A stretch of DNA of 64,000 nt, taken from the NCBI RefSeq assembly GCF_017876095.1, contig NZ_JAGINM010000003.1:397393-461392 (forward strand). Reading direction: 5' to 3'. The translations under genes were made by a program, and so were the position numbers. How positions within the stretch are numbered: the stretch's first letter is position 1; every line of letters begins with the position of its first letter. This DNA is from Azospirillum agricola (lineage in GTDB: Bacteria; Pseudomonadota; Alphaproteobacteria; Azospirillales; Azospirillaceae). The notes under the pieces are model-generated. The model saw only the letters and a program-made list of their open reading frames with translations. It did no database searches and was not told the origin of the DNA. Positions 17,967 to 26,648 of this stretch are shown in pieces.

Positions 17967-18773
17967 TCACTCCTTGATGAAGGCTGGGCGCCAGACCAGC
18001 GTCGAGCGTTCGATGACGCGGACGATCAGGTCGGCGAGCAGGCCGAGGATGGCGTAGACGATCAGGGCGACGATGATCACGTCGGTGCGCAGGAATTCCC
18101 GCGCCGTCATCGCCAGATAGCCGATGCCGCTGGAGGCGTTGATCTGTTCCCCCACCACCAGGCTCAGCCACGCCACCCCGAGCGCATAGCGCAGCCCGGT
18201 CAGGAAGGCGGGCAGGGCACCGGGCAGGATGACCTGGGCGATCAGCTCCCACCGGGTCAGACCAAGGGTGGAGACGGCTTCCACCACCTTGGCATCGACG
18301 GTGCGGATGCCGGCGAACAGGTTGAGGTAGATCGGAAAGGCGGTGCCGAGCGCCACCAGGGCGATCTTCGGCGTCTCGCCGATGCCGAACCACAGGATGA
18401 ACAGCGGCACCAGCGCCAGGTGGGGCAGAGTGCGCAGCATTTGCAGCAGGGCGTCCAGCGCATCCTCTCCCCGCCGCGACAGGCCGGCGATCAGGGCGCA
18501 GACGGTGCCGGCCGACACGCCGATGGCAAGCCCGGCACTGACCCGAGCGAGCGAGACCAGCAGATGCACCGCCAGCTCGCCACTGACCGTCAGCTCCCAG
18601 AAGGCGCTCAGGATTTGGCTGGGCGAGGGAACGGAGCGGGTGGAGATCCAGCCCAGTCCAACGCTGGCCTGCCACAGGACGAGAAGAGCCAGCGGCACGG
18701 CACAGCGGCGCAGGCCCGCCGGAAGGGGCAGGGACCGGCGCCCCGTCCCCCTGGTCGCGGTGACTGCCGTCAT
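17967..18773 (-). CDS. ssuC: ABC transporter permease, SsuC type
   Basis: A 268-residue inner-membrane permease with about six hydrophobic segments and the EAA loop EAVSTLGLTRWELIAQVILPGALPAFLTG (residues split by the family's G at position 3 of the loop). The pattern is that of sulfonate/taurine/nitrate permeases. It is the first gene of the downstream sulfur operon, with GGGAGG before the ATG at 18773. The AT-rich leader upstream carries the inverted repeat at 18824-18840. Confidence 0.87.
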   Translation of the reverse strand: MTAVTATRGTGRRSLPLPAGLRRCAVPLALLVLWQASVGLGWISTRSVPSPSQILSAFWELTVSGELAVHLLVSLARVSAGLAIGVSAGTVCALIAGLSRRGEDALDALLQMLRTLPHLALVPLFILWFGIGETPKIALVALGTAFPIYLNLFAGIRTVDAKVVEAVSTLGLTRWELIAQVILPGALPAFLTGLRYALGVAWLSLVVGEQINASSGIGYLAMTAREFLRTDVIIVALIVYAILGLLADLIVRVIERSTLVWRPAFIKE

Positions 18774-18823
18774 GGTTCCTCCCGAGGCCGTTCGATTGCG
18801 GTGGCTGCGGGAGAAAGAATATC

Positions 18824-18840
18824 CCTATTCGTGAAATAGG
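18824..18840 (-). promoter_or_regulatory. Inverted repeat in the AT-rich leader of the SsuC operon
   Basis: CCTATT and AATAGG form perfect 6-base arms around CGTGA, followed by an A-rich tract. A very similar element (CCTAT...ATAGGAAAA) lies at 30082-30097, ahead of the other sulfur operon. It is 51 bases upstream of the permease start. This is a candidate operator for a sulfur-responsive regulator. Confidence 0.5.
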
Positions 18841-18900
18841 AAAAACAAAAAACACAAAAGGAATTGTTGAGGAAAATTTAAGTAACAAATAATTTTTGTA

Positions 18901-19809
18901 TTATCTGATCCCAGCGTCGCGCAGGACCGTGGCCAGCGAATCCGCAAGAATGCCGTGCAGGCGGTCAACGGCTGGGTTTGCGGCCGACGGGGCGCGATGC
19001 AGTTCCAGGGGAACCGATCCCAGTTCCGGTAGGCCATAACGCGGCTCAAGGATTGCCAGCGAGTCCGGCAGGCCAAGAGGCGTGCGGACGGTCACGCCCA
19101 GCTCGGCCTCCACCGCCGCCCACAGGCCCGACAGGCTGGGGCTGGTGAAGGTGATGCGCCAGGGGCGCCTGTCGTCGTCCAGCCGCTCGATGCCATGCTG
19201 GCGGAACATGCAGGGCGCGTCGAGCAGGGCCAGCGGCACGGGCGTTTCCGGGTCGGCGCGGAAACCGCCGGGCGCCACCCAGGCCACCGGCAGATGGGCC
19301 AGCGTCGCGGCGGCGCCGGTCGCCGAGCCGCCTGGAGTGCCGCCGATCTCGCCGAAGGCCAGGGCGAGATCGAGGGCACCCTGCGCCACCCGCTCGCGCA
19401 GTTCGCGTCCGCGGCCGACCTGTGCCTCGACATGGATGCGCGGATGGGCGCGGTGGAAGGAGCCGAGCACGGCGGGCAGCCAGCGCTCCGCCAGATCCTG
19501 GGGAAAGCCGACCCGCACCGTGCCGTCCATTGCCCGGCCACGGGCGGCGGACAGCGCCTCGTCATTCAGCGCGACGATGCGGCGGGCATAGCCAAGCAGC
19601 AGGTCGCCGGCATCGGTCAGCGCCACCGTGCGCCCGGCCTTGCGGAACAGCGGCTGGCCGACCTGCGCCTCCAGCTTCTTCATTTGCAGGCTGATCGCCG
19701 ACTGGGTCCGGCCGAGCCGTTCGGCGGCGCGGGCGAAGCCGCCATGCTCCATGGCGATCACCAGCGCCCGCAGCACATCCATGTCGAGGTTGGTGGGAAG
19801 CAACGCCAC
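18901..19809 (-). CDS. LysR family transcriptional regulator of the sulfur island
   Basis: A 302-residue LysR protein. The N-terminal helix-turn-helix is GGFARAAERLGRTQSAISLQ, followed by LFRKAGRTVALTDAG. The C-terminal effector domain is complete. It starts at a GTG at 19809 with AGGGGA about 7 bases before. It lies at the 3' end of the upstream sulfur operon, 18 bases after a binding protein, and just ahead of the promoter of the SsuC operon. It is the only regulator gene in the 19-kb island. It does not closely resemble CysB by eye, so the effector is unknown. Confidence 0.86.
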   Translation of the reverse strand: MALLPTNLDMDVLRALVIAMEHGGFARAAERLGRTQSAISLQMKKLEAQVGQPLFRKAGRTVALTDAGDLLLGYARRIVALNDEALSAARGRAMDGTVRVGFPQDLAERWLPAVLGSFHRAHPRIHVEAQVGRGRELRERVAQGALDLALAFGEIGGTPGGSATGAAATLAHLPVAWVAPGGFRADPETPVPLALLDAPCMFRQHGIERLDDDRRPWRITFTSPSLSGLWAAVEAELGVTVRTPLGLPDSLAILEPRYGLPELGSVPLELHRAPSAANPAVDRLHGILADSLATVLRDAGIR

Positions 19810-19827
19810 CGGATCGTCCCCTTCCCA

Positions 19828-20811
19828 TCAGACCGGCAGCGCGCCGTTGAAGCTGGGATCGAAGATCGCCGCCGCATCCAGCCGCTTCGGGATGATGCCG
19901 AACTCCCGCCAGAGATCGGACGTGGCCTGCTGCTCGGCGATGACGGCGCCGTCGAGGGCGACCGGCCGCGCCCGTTCGACGCCGAAGGTGTGACGGGCGA
20001 TGGCGGGATCGACGCCGACCGTCCTGGCCCAAATGTCGGCATAGGCGTTGCTGTTCTCCAGCGCCCAAAGCCGGGCGGCGGCGAAGCGGTGGATCAGATC
20101 GACCAAAGCCTCGCGCTTGGTGGCGATGGCGTCCAGCGTGGCGGATTGGTAGGACAGGCCGCTCATCAGCCCGGTGCCGGTGACGACCGCGCGGGCGCCG
20201 TCCACCAGCAGCGCCTGCGATACATAGATGCCCCAGCTCGACCAGGCGTCGACGGAGCCGGCGGCCAGGGCCGACTTGGCGTCCGACGGCAACAGGAAGG
20301 CGATCTTCACGTCATCCGGCTTCAGCCCGTTCGCCTTCAGCGTCGCCAGCACGAGGTAATGGCCGATGGAGCCGCGCCCGGTGCCGATGGTCTTGCCCTT
20401 CAGGTCGGCGACGCTGCGGATGGGCGAGGCGCCCGGCACCAGGATGGTCGTGCTCTGCGGGTTGGATCGTACGGCACCGATGATCTTGGCCGGGGTGCCG
20501 GCGGCCAGCGCGAAGGTGGTCGGCGCGTCGCCGGCATAGCCAACCTCGATGGCTCCTGCGTTCAGCGCCTCCAGCAACGGGGCGGCGGACGGAAACTGGC
20601 TCCATTCGATGCGGTAGGGCAAATCGGAGAGAAGCCCGGCGGCCTCGATCACCGACTGCACGCCGCCCTTCTGGTCGCCGACCTTCAGCACGGTGCCGGC
20701 CGGAATCGCCGCCCGCGCCTGTCCCGGGGACAGGAGGCCGGCGGTTGCCGCGCCGAGGCCGAGGCCGAGGGCATGGCGGCGCGACAGGGCGATGCGGTTG
20801 CCAAGGCTCAT
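19828..20811 (-). CDS. ABC transporter substrate-binding protein, sulfonate/taurine type
   Basis: A 327-residue binding protein. The N-terminus SRRHALGLGLGAATAGLLSPG is a signal sequence of Tat appearance. The motifs EALNAGAIEVGYAGDAP and SVADLKGKTIGTGRGSIGHY are those of SsuA. The ATG at 20811 overlaps the stop of the HAD gene (ATGA). It is one of two binding proteins in the upstream operon, which encodes one permease-ATPase pair. This implies shared use of that transporter for two ligands. Confidence 0.86.
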   Translation of the reverse strand: MSLGNRIALSRRHALGLGLGAATAGLLSPGQARAAIPAGTVLKVGDQKGGVQSVIEAAGLLSDLPYRIEWSQFPSAAPLLEALNAGAIEVGYAGDAPTTFALAAGTPAKIIGAVRSNPQSTTILVPGASPIRSVADLKGKTIGTGRGSIGHYLVLATLKANGLKPDDVKIAFLLPSDAKSALAAGSVDAWSSWGIYVSQALLVDGARAVVTGTGLMSGLSYQSATLDAIATKREALVDLIHRFAAARLWALENSNAYADIWARTVGVDPAIARHTFGVERARPVALDGAVIAEQQATSDLWREFGIIPKRLDAAAIFDPSFNGALPV

Positions 20812-21650
20812 GTATGGTCTCCTGCGGAGCGGGGCTCCGGAAAAGGGAAGGGCTTTGTCCGCGCGGCGAGCAGCGCGTCGGCGAGTTCGACGAAGCCGTC
20901 GCCGCCGGGACCGCGCGTGATCCAGGCTGGCGGCCTGGGAAGATCGGCCAGGAAGTCGGTCACCGTGCTGACGCCCACTGAGGTCGGGAAATGGGCGAAC
21001 ATCGGTGCGTCGTTGACCGAATCGCCGGCATAGGCGATGGCGTCCGCTTCCGCGTCGATGTCGAGGCGGTGGATTTCGCGCATCACCCGGCGTGCCATGC
21101 CCAGTTTGTCGTAACCGCCGAACCAGCCGAGGACCCACAGCGAATTCACGGTCACCTCCGCTCCTGCCGAGCGGTAATGCCGGACCAGCGCCGCCCGCAA
21201 TCCCGGATCGGCGGGGACGCGGAAGGCGAGGCTGCACAGGCGGAAGGGCTGGTCGCTGGCCAGCTCCACCGCCGGCAATTCGCCGAGGATGGCCTGGCGC
21301 AACCGCTCCAGCCGTTCGGTCGCAATCGTCCGTTCCGCGTTCCCATGCCAGAACCGGCGCTCGACGTCGCCGTCGGCGGTGCGGCGGAGGAACAGGCCGC
21401 CATTCTCCGCGATCACGCCGTCCACCGGCCACATGCGCGCCATCTGGTCGGCCCAGCCTGCCGGCGCGGCGGTGACAGGCAGCACCGGAATGCCGGCGTC
21501 CCGCAGCCGCTCGATGGCGTCATAGGTGCGGGCCGACAGGCGGCCTTGGTGGGTCAGCGTGTCGTCCATGTCGGTCAGGACGAAGCGCACGCGGGCCAGC
21601 GCCGCTGTCGGTGCCCTTGCCAGCGGGCGCAGGGTGGCGATGACGCTCAT
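20808..21650 (-). CDS. HAD-superfamily phosphatase (type IIB)
   Basis: A 280-residue HAD hydrolase. Motif I is FVLTDMDDTLTHQG, motif II is in PVTAAPAGW, and motifs III/IV are YDKLGMARR and YAGDSVNDAPMFAH. The large cap between motifs II and III puts it in subfamily IIB with sugar phosphatases and trehalose/mannosyl phosphatases. The ATG at 21650 overlaps the TauD stop (ATGA), and its own stop overlaps the next gene. It is therefore tightly embedded in the sulfur operon, where no phosphorylated intermediate is otherwise evident. Confidence 0.85.
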   Translation of the reverse strand: MSVIATLRPLARAPTAALARVRFVLTDMDDTLTHQGRLSARTYDAIERLRDAGIPVLPVTAAPAGWADQMARMWPVDGVIAENGGLFLRRTADGDVERRFWHGNAERTIATERLERLRQAILGELPAVELASDQPFRLCSLAFRVPADPGLRAALVRHYRSAGAEVTVNSLWVLGWFGGYDKLGMARRVMREIHRLDIDAEADAIAYAGDSVNDAPMFAHFPTSVGVSTVTDFLADLPRPPAWITRGPGGDGFVELADALLAARTKPFPFPEPRSAGDHT

Positions 21651-22525
21651 GCCGCCCCCGTCAGCCGCCGGGCCACCGGCATGGCGATCTGGGTGCGGTG
21701 CATGAGGCGGCGCTGGCCGTTGGGGAAGGGATCCCGGCGATGCATGGTCCAGCGGTTGTCCCACATCACCAGATCGCCGACCCGCCAGCGATGATGCCAA
21801 GCAAGCTCCGGCCGTACCGCCGCTTCCCAGATCTCGTCGAGCAGGGCTTCGCTCTCCGCCACGGACAGGCCGGGGATGTGGGCATGGGGACGGCGGCCCA
21901 GCAGGAGCGCCCTGGCCCCGGTCGTGGGGTGGGCGATGACCAGCGGATGCACCGTGCCGGGCGAGGTGGCGACATCGGTTGGCGGGGCGAAGCCCTGGCG
22001 CAGACAGCCGCCGCTGTTGGTGGTGCTGTCATGCTTGATCGACAAGCCTTCCACCCGCCGCTTCAGCGCATCGGGCAGGGCGTCGTAAGCGGCGAACATG
22101 CTGAGGAAGCCGGTGTCGCCACCCTCGGCCGGTATCTCCAGCGCATAGAGGCCGCTGGCGTAGGGCGGCGTCTCCAGATAGGTCATGTCGGCGTGCCACA
22201 CCGACTCCCCCGCTCCCAGCGCGCCGATTGGCCGGCCATTCTCCGTGATGTTGGAGATGACGTAGACCTCCTCATAGCCCGGCGCGTGCAGGCGGCCATT
22301 CTCCGTGATCGGCGCCTTGTCGAGCGGGCCGAAATGGCGGGAGACGCGGACGAGGTCGGCGTCCGACAGCGCCTGGTCGCGGAAGACCAGCACCAGATGG
22401 CGGTCCAGCGCCTGGGCCAGTGCCGACACGGTGGCCGGGCCGAGCGGCCGGGACAGGGCGAGGCCGCGGATTTCGGCGCCGAGCGTCGGCGAGACCGGGT
22501 GGATGGCGAAGTCTGCATCGGGCAT
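21647..22525 (-). CDS. TauD/TfdA family 2-oxoglutarate dioxygenase
   Basis: A 292-residue Fe(II)/2-oxoglutarate dioxygenase. The facial triad is His111-Ala-Asp113 in WHADMTY plus the distal His in RWTMHRRDPF, with the 2-oxoglutarate Arg in RRLMHRTQ. TauD enzymes hydroxylate taurine or alkyl sulfates/sulfonates, so that sulfite or sulfate is released. The start at 22525 is 9 bases after the binding-protein stop. The neighbouring ABC importer supports an organosulfur substrate, although family members also act on non-sulfur compounds. Confidence 0.88.
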   Translation of the reverse strand: MPDADFAIHPVSPTLGAEIRGLALSRPLGPATVSALAQALDRHLVLVFRDQALSDADLVRVSRHFGPLDKAPITENGRLHAPGYEEVYVISNITENGRPIGALGAGESVWHADMTYLETPPYASGLYALEIPAEGGDTGFLSMFAAYDALPDALKRRVEGLSIKHDSTTNSGGCLRQGFAPPTDVATSPGTVHPLVIAHPTTGARALLLGRRPHAHIPGLSVAESEALLDEIWEAAVRPELAWHHRWRVGDLVMWDNRWTMHRRDPFPNGQRRLMHRTQIAMPVARRLTGAA

Positions 22526-22534
22526 GGCGGGACC

Positions 22535-23569
22535 TCAGCTTCCGGCTCGGTCGTGGATATCGGCGAAGAACAGGTCGCGCCAGTCGGCCGGCCGGTTGCG
22601 GATGGAGCCGATGCGGGCCATGAAGTCGGTGAAGGTGCCGATGCCACGCGGGGCGAGGTCGTAGGAGATCTCCGGATGGGCGATCATCGCCGCGACCTCC
22701 TCCACACCCAGCTTGGAAGTCTCGATGCGGATGTAGGCGCGGGCGGCCTCCTGCGGGTCGGCCTTGATCAGTGCAACCGATTCCTCAAGCGCCGCCAGCA
22801 CCGCCTTCGTCAGCTTCGGGTTGGCGTCGTGGAAGGCGGCGGAGGTCCACAGCGCGCTGAAGGAGGCCGGACCGCCCAGCACGTCATAGCTGCTCAGCAC
22901 CTTGTGGATCTTCGGATCGCGCAACTGCTGGTCCTGGAAGGGCGGGCTGGTGAAATGGGCGGTGATCTCGGTCTTGCCGGAGAGCAGGGCGGCGGTGCCG
23001 TCGGGATGGGCCAGCGAGACGGTCTGAGGGTCGAGCGTCGCATGCTGGCCAGGGCCGAACGCCTGCTCCGCCGCGATTTGCAGCACGATGGCCTGATAGG
23101 AGGCGCGTACGGACGGGACGACGATGCGGTCCTTGTTGGTGAAGTCCTTCAGGCTCTTCACCTCCGGCCGGTTGGTGTTGAGATAGGCCGGCTGGGCGTT
23201 CAGCGCCGCAAGGCCGCGGAGGTTGACGTTCCCCCTCGTCTTGTCCCAGGCGATGATGAAGGCCGGCACGCCGGCCGCGCCGAAATCAGCGTTGCCGGAC
23301 AGGGTCGCCTCGGTGATCGTCGTCGGGTTGCCGAGTGGGGTGTAGCTGGCCTTTACCTCCCCCAGACCGGCGGCGCGCGCCTGCGTCTCCACCAGCCCCT
23401 TGTCCTGCATGACATGGAGCGGCAGGTAGCCGAGGCCGAGATTGCGGGCGAAGCGGACCTCCGTCGCCTCCGCCCGCACCGGGGCCGGCTTAAGGCCGGC
23501 ACCCCCGACGGCGAGCAGCAGCGCCGTGACCAACAGGGTCCGGCGCGGGATGGGAAAGGGCATGGTCAT
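22535..23569 (-). CDS. ABC transporter substrate-binding protein, sulfonate/taurine type
   Basis: A binding protein of about 344 residues. The N-terminal signal is RRTLLVTALLLAVGGAGL. Family motifs include LPLHVMQDKGLVETQARAAG and ATLSGNADFGAAGVPAFI. Several in-frame ATGs (23590, 23581, 23569, 23563) precede the signal. I chose 23569 because it gives a normal signal length, but no ribosome site decides it. It lies between the rhodanese and TauD genes. Confidence 0.8.
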   Translation of the reverse strand: MTMPFPIPRRTLLVTALLLAVGGAGLKPAPVRAEATEVRFARNLGLGYLPLHVMQDKGLVETQARAAGLGEVKASYTPLGNPTTITEATLSGNADFGAAGVPAFIIAWDKTRGNVNLRGLAALNAQPAYLNTNRPEVKSLKDFTNKDRIVVPSVRASYQAIVLQIAAEQAFGPGQHATLDPQTVSLAHPDGTAALLSGKTEITAHFTSPPFQDQQLRDPKIHKVLSSYDVLGGPASFSALWTSAAFHDANPKLTKAVLAALEESVALIKADPQEAARAYIRIETSKLGVEEVAAMIAHPEISYDLAPRGIGTFTDFMARIGSIRNRPADWRDLFFADIHDRAGS

Positions 23570-23589
23570 GGCGGGTCTCATCGAAGCCA

Positions 23590-25197
23590 TCAGACGACGA
23601 AGAAATTGTGGGCGGCGTCGCGCTTGAGCTGATTGACCAGCTCCAGCTCCCAGTCGATGTAGCCCTGCATGGCGGCGGCGCTGTTGTCGGTGCCTTCGTA
23701 GGGGCGCTTGTAGATGTCGTCGGGTTCCCCTCCCAGCCGGTCGAGGTCGGTGCTGAGCGGCAACCCTGCGGCGACCCAGCCCTTGGTGCCGCCCTCCAGC
23801 AGCAGCGGTCGTTGGCCGGCGGGAAAGTCGGCGACCGCATAGCGGGTCAGCGTGCCGTCGCCGCAGGTCAGCACCGGCCGGACCCCCTTGGGCAGGCGGG
23901 CGATGATCCCGGCCAGCCGGGCGCGGGTGGAGAAATACGCCCCCGGAACATGGCCGGCGCGGTAGCGCGGGCTGCGGGTGATGTCGATCACCGTCGCCTC
24001 GCCATTCTCCAGCAACGCCAGCAGGTCGCGCGGCGCGATGCTTTCCGCCCCGACCTCCGGCACCGGCGGCAGGATACGGCGGTCGGGACCGCTCTCGCTG
24101 CCCAGGGGCGAGACGTCGCCCTCCAGGACATGCACCTCCCAGCCGAGCTGGGCAAGCCAGGAGGCGGTCATGTCGGCGCGCGGACCGCCGCCGGCGGCGG
24201 GATCATCGGTCAGCACGATGCGGGCGCCGCGTACCGCGACATGCTCGTCGGTCGCCTGCACCAGCTGGCCGCCGGCCGCATGGCGGAAACCCGGCAGATG
24301 GCCGGCTTCATATTCCTCCGGCGTGCGCACGTCGAACAGGTGCAGCGTGTGCCGTTCGTCGCCGCGGAAACGGCCGAGCGTCGCCGCATCGATCCGGCCG
24401 ACCCTGGCACGGTCGGCGACCGCGCGAGCGCGCCGGCGGCCGGCGTCGTCGCCTTCGGCCGACAGGACGGCGGGAAAACGCCCCTCGCGCCCGTTGTCGA
24501 GAGCCAGCCCGGCCAATGTCCAGCCGATGGTGCCGTTGCGCAGGGCGGCGACCCGGTTGGGGATGCCGGCATTCACCAGCGACTGCGTGCCGATGATCGA
24601 CCGCGTGCGGCCGGCGCAGTTGACGACCACCAGGGTCTCGGGATTTGGAGCGATGTCATGGACGCGCTTGACCAGCTCCGCCCCCGGCACGCTGATGCCG
24701 CCGGGAATCGACATGGTGCGGTATTCTTCGAAGCGGCGGGCGTCGAGGATGACCAGATCGGCCTTGGCGTCGATCAGCGCCTTGACCTCCGTCGCCGGCA
24801 GCGACGGGGTGTGGCGGTGATGCTCCACCCATTCGCCGAAGGCCTTGCTGGGGACATTCACGTCCCGGTAGATCTCGAATCCGGCGGCGATCCAGCCGGC
24901 CAGCCCCCCCTCCAGCAAGGTCACGTCGCCATAGCCCAGCGCCTGGAGACGGCGGGCGGCGGGTTCGGCGTAACCTTCCCCGTCGTCATAGACGGTGATC
25001 GGCACATCGCGGCGCGGCAACAGGTCGTAGGCCAGCAGCTCCACCCGGCTGAGTGGGACGGAGACCGCGAACAGCGGGTGGGCCAGCGAATAGGGGCCTT
25101 CCTCCCGCGCGTCGAGCAGGGCAACCTCGTCGCGCTCGATCCAGGCGCGGCGGATGTCGGCGGGGCGGCGGGTGGCAAGCGGTGCTGCTGCGGTCAT
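23590..25197 (-). CDS. Four-domain rhodanese-like sulfurtransferase
   Basis: A 535-residue protein that reads as four rhodanese domains in tandem. Domain 2 has an active-site loop with cysteine (VVNCAGRTRS) and domain 4 has another (VLTCGDGTLTR). Domains 1 and 3 have Asp-containing loops (TVYDDGEG, VLTDDPAAG) without cysteine, so they are probably structural. Rhodaneses transfer sulfane sulfur from thiosulfate or persulfides. The gene follows the thiol dioxygenase at a 14-base gap. The pairing of a thiol dioxygenase with a rhodanese suggests handling of thiol and persulfide intermediates. Confidence 0.85.
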   Translation of the reverse strand: MTAAAPLATRRPADIRRAWIERDEVALLDAREEGPYSLAHPLFAVSVPLSRVELLAYDLLPRRDVPITVYDDGEGYAEPAARRLQALGYGDVTLLEGGLAGWIAAGFEIYRDVNVPSKAFGEWVEHHRHTPSLPATEVKALIDAKADLVILDARRFEEYRTMSIPGGISVPGAELVKRVHDIAPNPETLVVVNCAGRTRSIIGTQSLVNAGIPNRVAALRNGTIGWTLAGLALDNGREGRFPAVLSAEGDDAGRRRARAVADRARVGRIDAATLGRFRGDERHTLHLFDVRTPEEYEAGHLPGFRHAAGGQLVQATDEHVAVRGARIVLTDDPAAGGGPRADMTASWLAQLGWEVHVLEGDVSPLGSESGPDRRILPPVPEVGAESIAPRDLLALLENGEATVIDITRSPRYRAGHVPGAYFSTRARLAGIIARLPKGVRPVLTCGDGTLTRYAVADFPAGQRPLLLEGGTKGWVAAGLPLSTDLDRLGGEPDDIYKRPYEGTDNSAAAMQGYIDWELELVNQLKRDAAHNFFVV

Positions 25198-25211
25198 GGT
25201 GCGTGGAATCC

Positions 25212-25841
25212 TCAGGCGGCGTGGGGGACGGGCTGCGAGCGGTCCCACAGGTTGGGCAGGGCGGTGTTGGCGTAGCCGGAGATGAAGAGCTTGCGCTGGC
25301 CGGTCAACGGGTCGAACACCGAACGGCGGACGGCGCCGATGTTGCCGCCATAGACATGGATGCTGATTGAAGGCCGGTCGGGCAGCGCGTTGGAAATGGC
25401 ATGGACGTCGCCGATGCGGGGCGATACCGCCTCCACCGCCCCGGCCTCCAGGATCTCGGGCGGATGGGCGATGGGCGTGCCGCCGCCCGCTTGCAGGTCG
25501 TAGCGCTGCGAGCGTTCCGACCCGCGCAGGATGCCGACGAGGCCCCAGACCGTATGGTCGTGGATCGGCGTCCGCTGCCCCGGCCCCCAGACGAAGCTGA
25601 CGACGGAAAAGCGCTCATATGGATCGCAATGCAGCAGATACTGCCGGTAATGCACCGGATCGGGCTTGGCATAGGCGTCAGGCAGCCAGTCGTCGGTGGC
25701 GATCAGTCCGGCCAGCAGGGCGCGGCCGGCGTCCAGCACGGCGGCCTCGTCGTCGCCGTGCCGCTCCACCAGCCGCGTGAAATCGGCGATGAAACCGCGC
25801 AGGCGGGGCAGGTTGGGGGTGGTTGTCTTGTCGTCGGGCAT
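25212..25841 (-). CDS. Cysteine dioxygenase-type thiol dioxygenase
   Basis: A 209-residue cupin protein. The iron-binding histidines are in TPIHDHTVWG and in the later GDVHAISN. The segment YERFSVVSFVWGPGQ resembles bacterial 3-mercaptopropionate/cysteine dioxygenases, which convert a thiol to a sulfinate. I cannot separate cysteine from mercaptopropionate specificity by eye. It lies between the ABC ATPase and the rhodanese in the upstream sulfur operon. Confidence 0.84.
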   Translation of the reverse strand: MPDDKTTTPNLPRLRGFIADFTRLVERHGDDEAAVLDAGRALLAGLIATDDWLPDAYAKPDPVHYRQYLLHCDPYERFSVVSFVWGPGQRTPIHDHTVWGLVGILRGSERSQRYDLQAGGGTPIAHPPEILEAGAVEAVSPRIGDVHAISNALPDRPSISIHVYGGNIGAVRRSVFDPLTGQRKLFISGYANTALPNLWDRSQPVPHAA

Positions 25842-25853
25842 GGTCGCAGGGCC

Positions 25854-26648
25854 TCACCAGGTCTCGGCAAGGCCGAGCAGTTCGAGAATGCGGTGGCGCA
25901 GTTCGGTCAGAACCGGATCGCCGCGGTGGCGGGGATAGGGGCGGTCGATGGGCAGGTCGGCCTTGATGCGGGCCGGGCGCTCGCTGAACACGATCACGCG
26001 GGTCGCCATGAACAGGGCCTCCTCGATGTCGTGCGTCACCAGGAGGCCGGTGAAGCCGGCGCGGCGCCACAGTTCGACCAGTTCGCTCTGCATCGCCAGC
26101 CGGGTCAGGCTGTCGAGCTTGCCCAGCGGTTCGTCCAGCACCAGCAGGCGCGGATCGTTGACCAGCGCACGGGCCAGGGCGGCGCGCTGGGCCATGCCGC
26201 CCGACAGCTGGTGCGGATAGGCCTTCTCGAAGCCGGTCAGCCCGACCAGCGCCAGCGCCTCGTCCACACGATGGCCTTGGCTGCGCAGCAGCCCGCGCGC
26301 CTCCAGCCCGAGGGCGGCATTGTCGCGCACGGTGCGCCAGGGATAGAGCGTCGGGTCCTGGAACACCACGACGCGCGACGGGTCGGGGCCGGCGATCGGG
26401 CGGCCGTCGGCCAGGATGCGGCCATGGCTGGGCGGCTCCAGCCCGGCGATCAGGCGCAGCAAGGTGGATTTGCCGCAGCCGCTCGGCCCCAGCAGGGCGA
26501 CCAGCTCGCCCGGCTCCACCCGAAGCTCGACCCCGTCCAGCACCGGCAGCGGCGCGCCATGCAGCTCGAAACTGTGGCTGACCGCCTGCACGTCGATGGT
26601 CATTCCGGCGGTCATTCCGGCGGTGTCGGTGTTTTCCAGCGCTACCAT
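25854..26648 (-). CDS. ABC transporter ATP-binding protein, sulfonate/taurine type
   Basis: A 264-residue ATPase. Walker A is GPSGCGKST, the Q-loop is VVVFQDPTLYPWRTV, the signature is LSGGMAQRAALARAL, Walker B is LLVLDEPLGKLD, and the switch is LVTHDIEEAL. These match TauB/SsuB. Its ATG at 26648 overlaps the end of the permease gene by 7 bases, indicating translational coupling. An imperfect direct repeat (TAGMTAGMT) near the N-terminus precedes the domain, so the true start could be slightly downstream. Confidence 0.87.
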   Translation of the reverse strand: MVALENTDTAGMTAGMTIDVQAVSHSFELHGAPLPVLDGVELRVEPGELVALLGPSGCGKSTLLRLIAGLEPPSHGRILADGRPIAGPDPSRVVVFQDPTLYPWRTVRDNAALGLEARGLLRSQGHRVDEALALVGLTGFEKAYPHQLSGGMAQRAALARALVNDPRLLVLDEPLGKLDSLTRLAMQSELVELWRRAGFTGLLVTHDIEEALFMATRVIVFSERPARIKADLPIDRPYPRHRGDPVLTELRHRILELLGLAETW

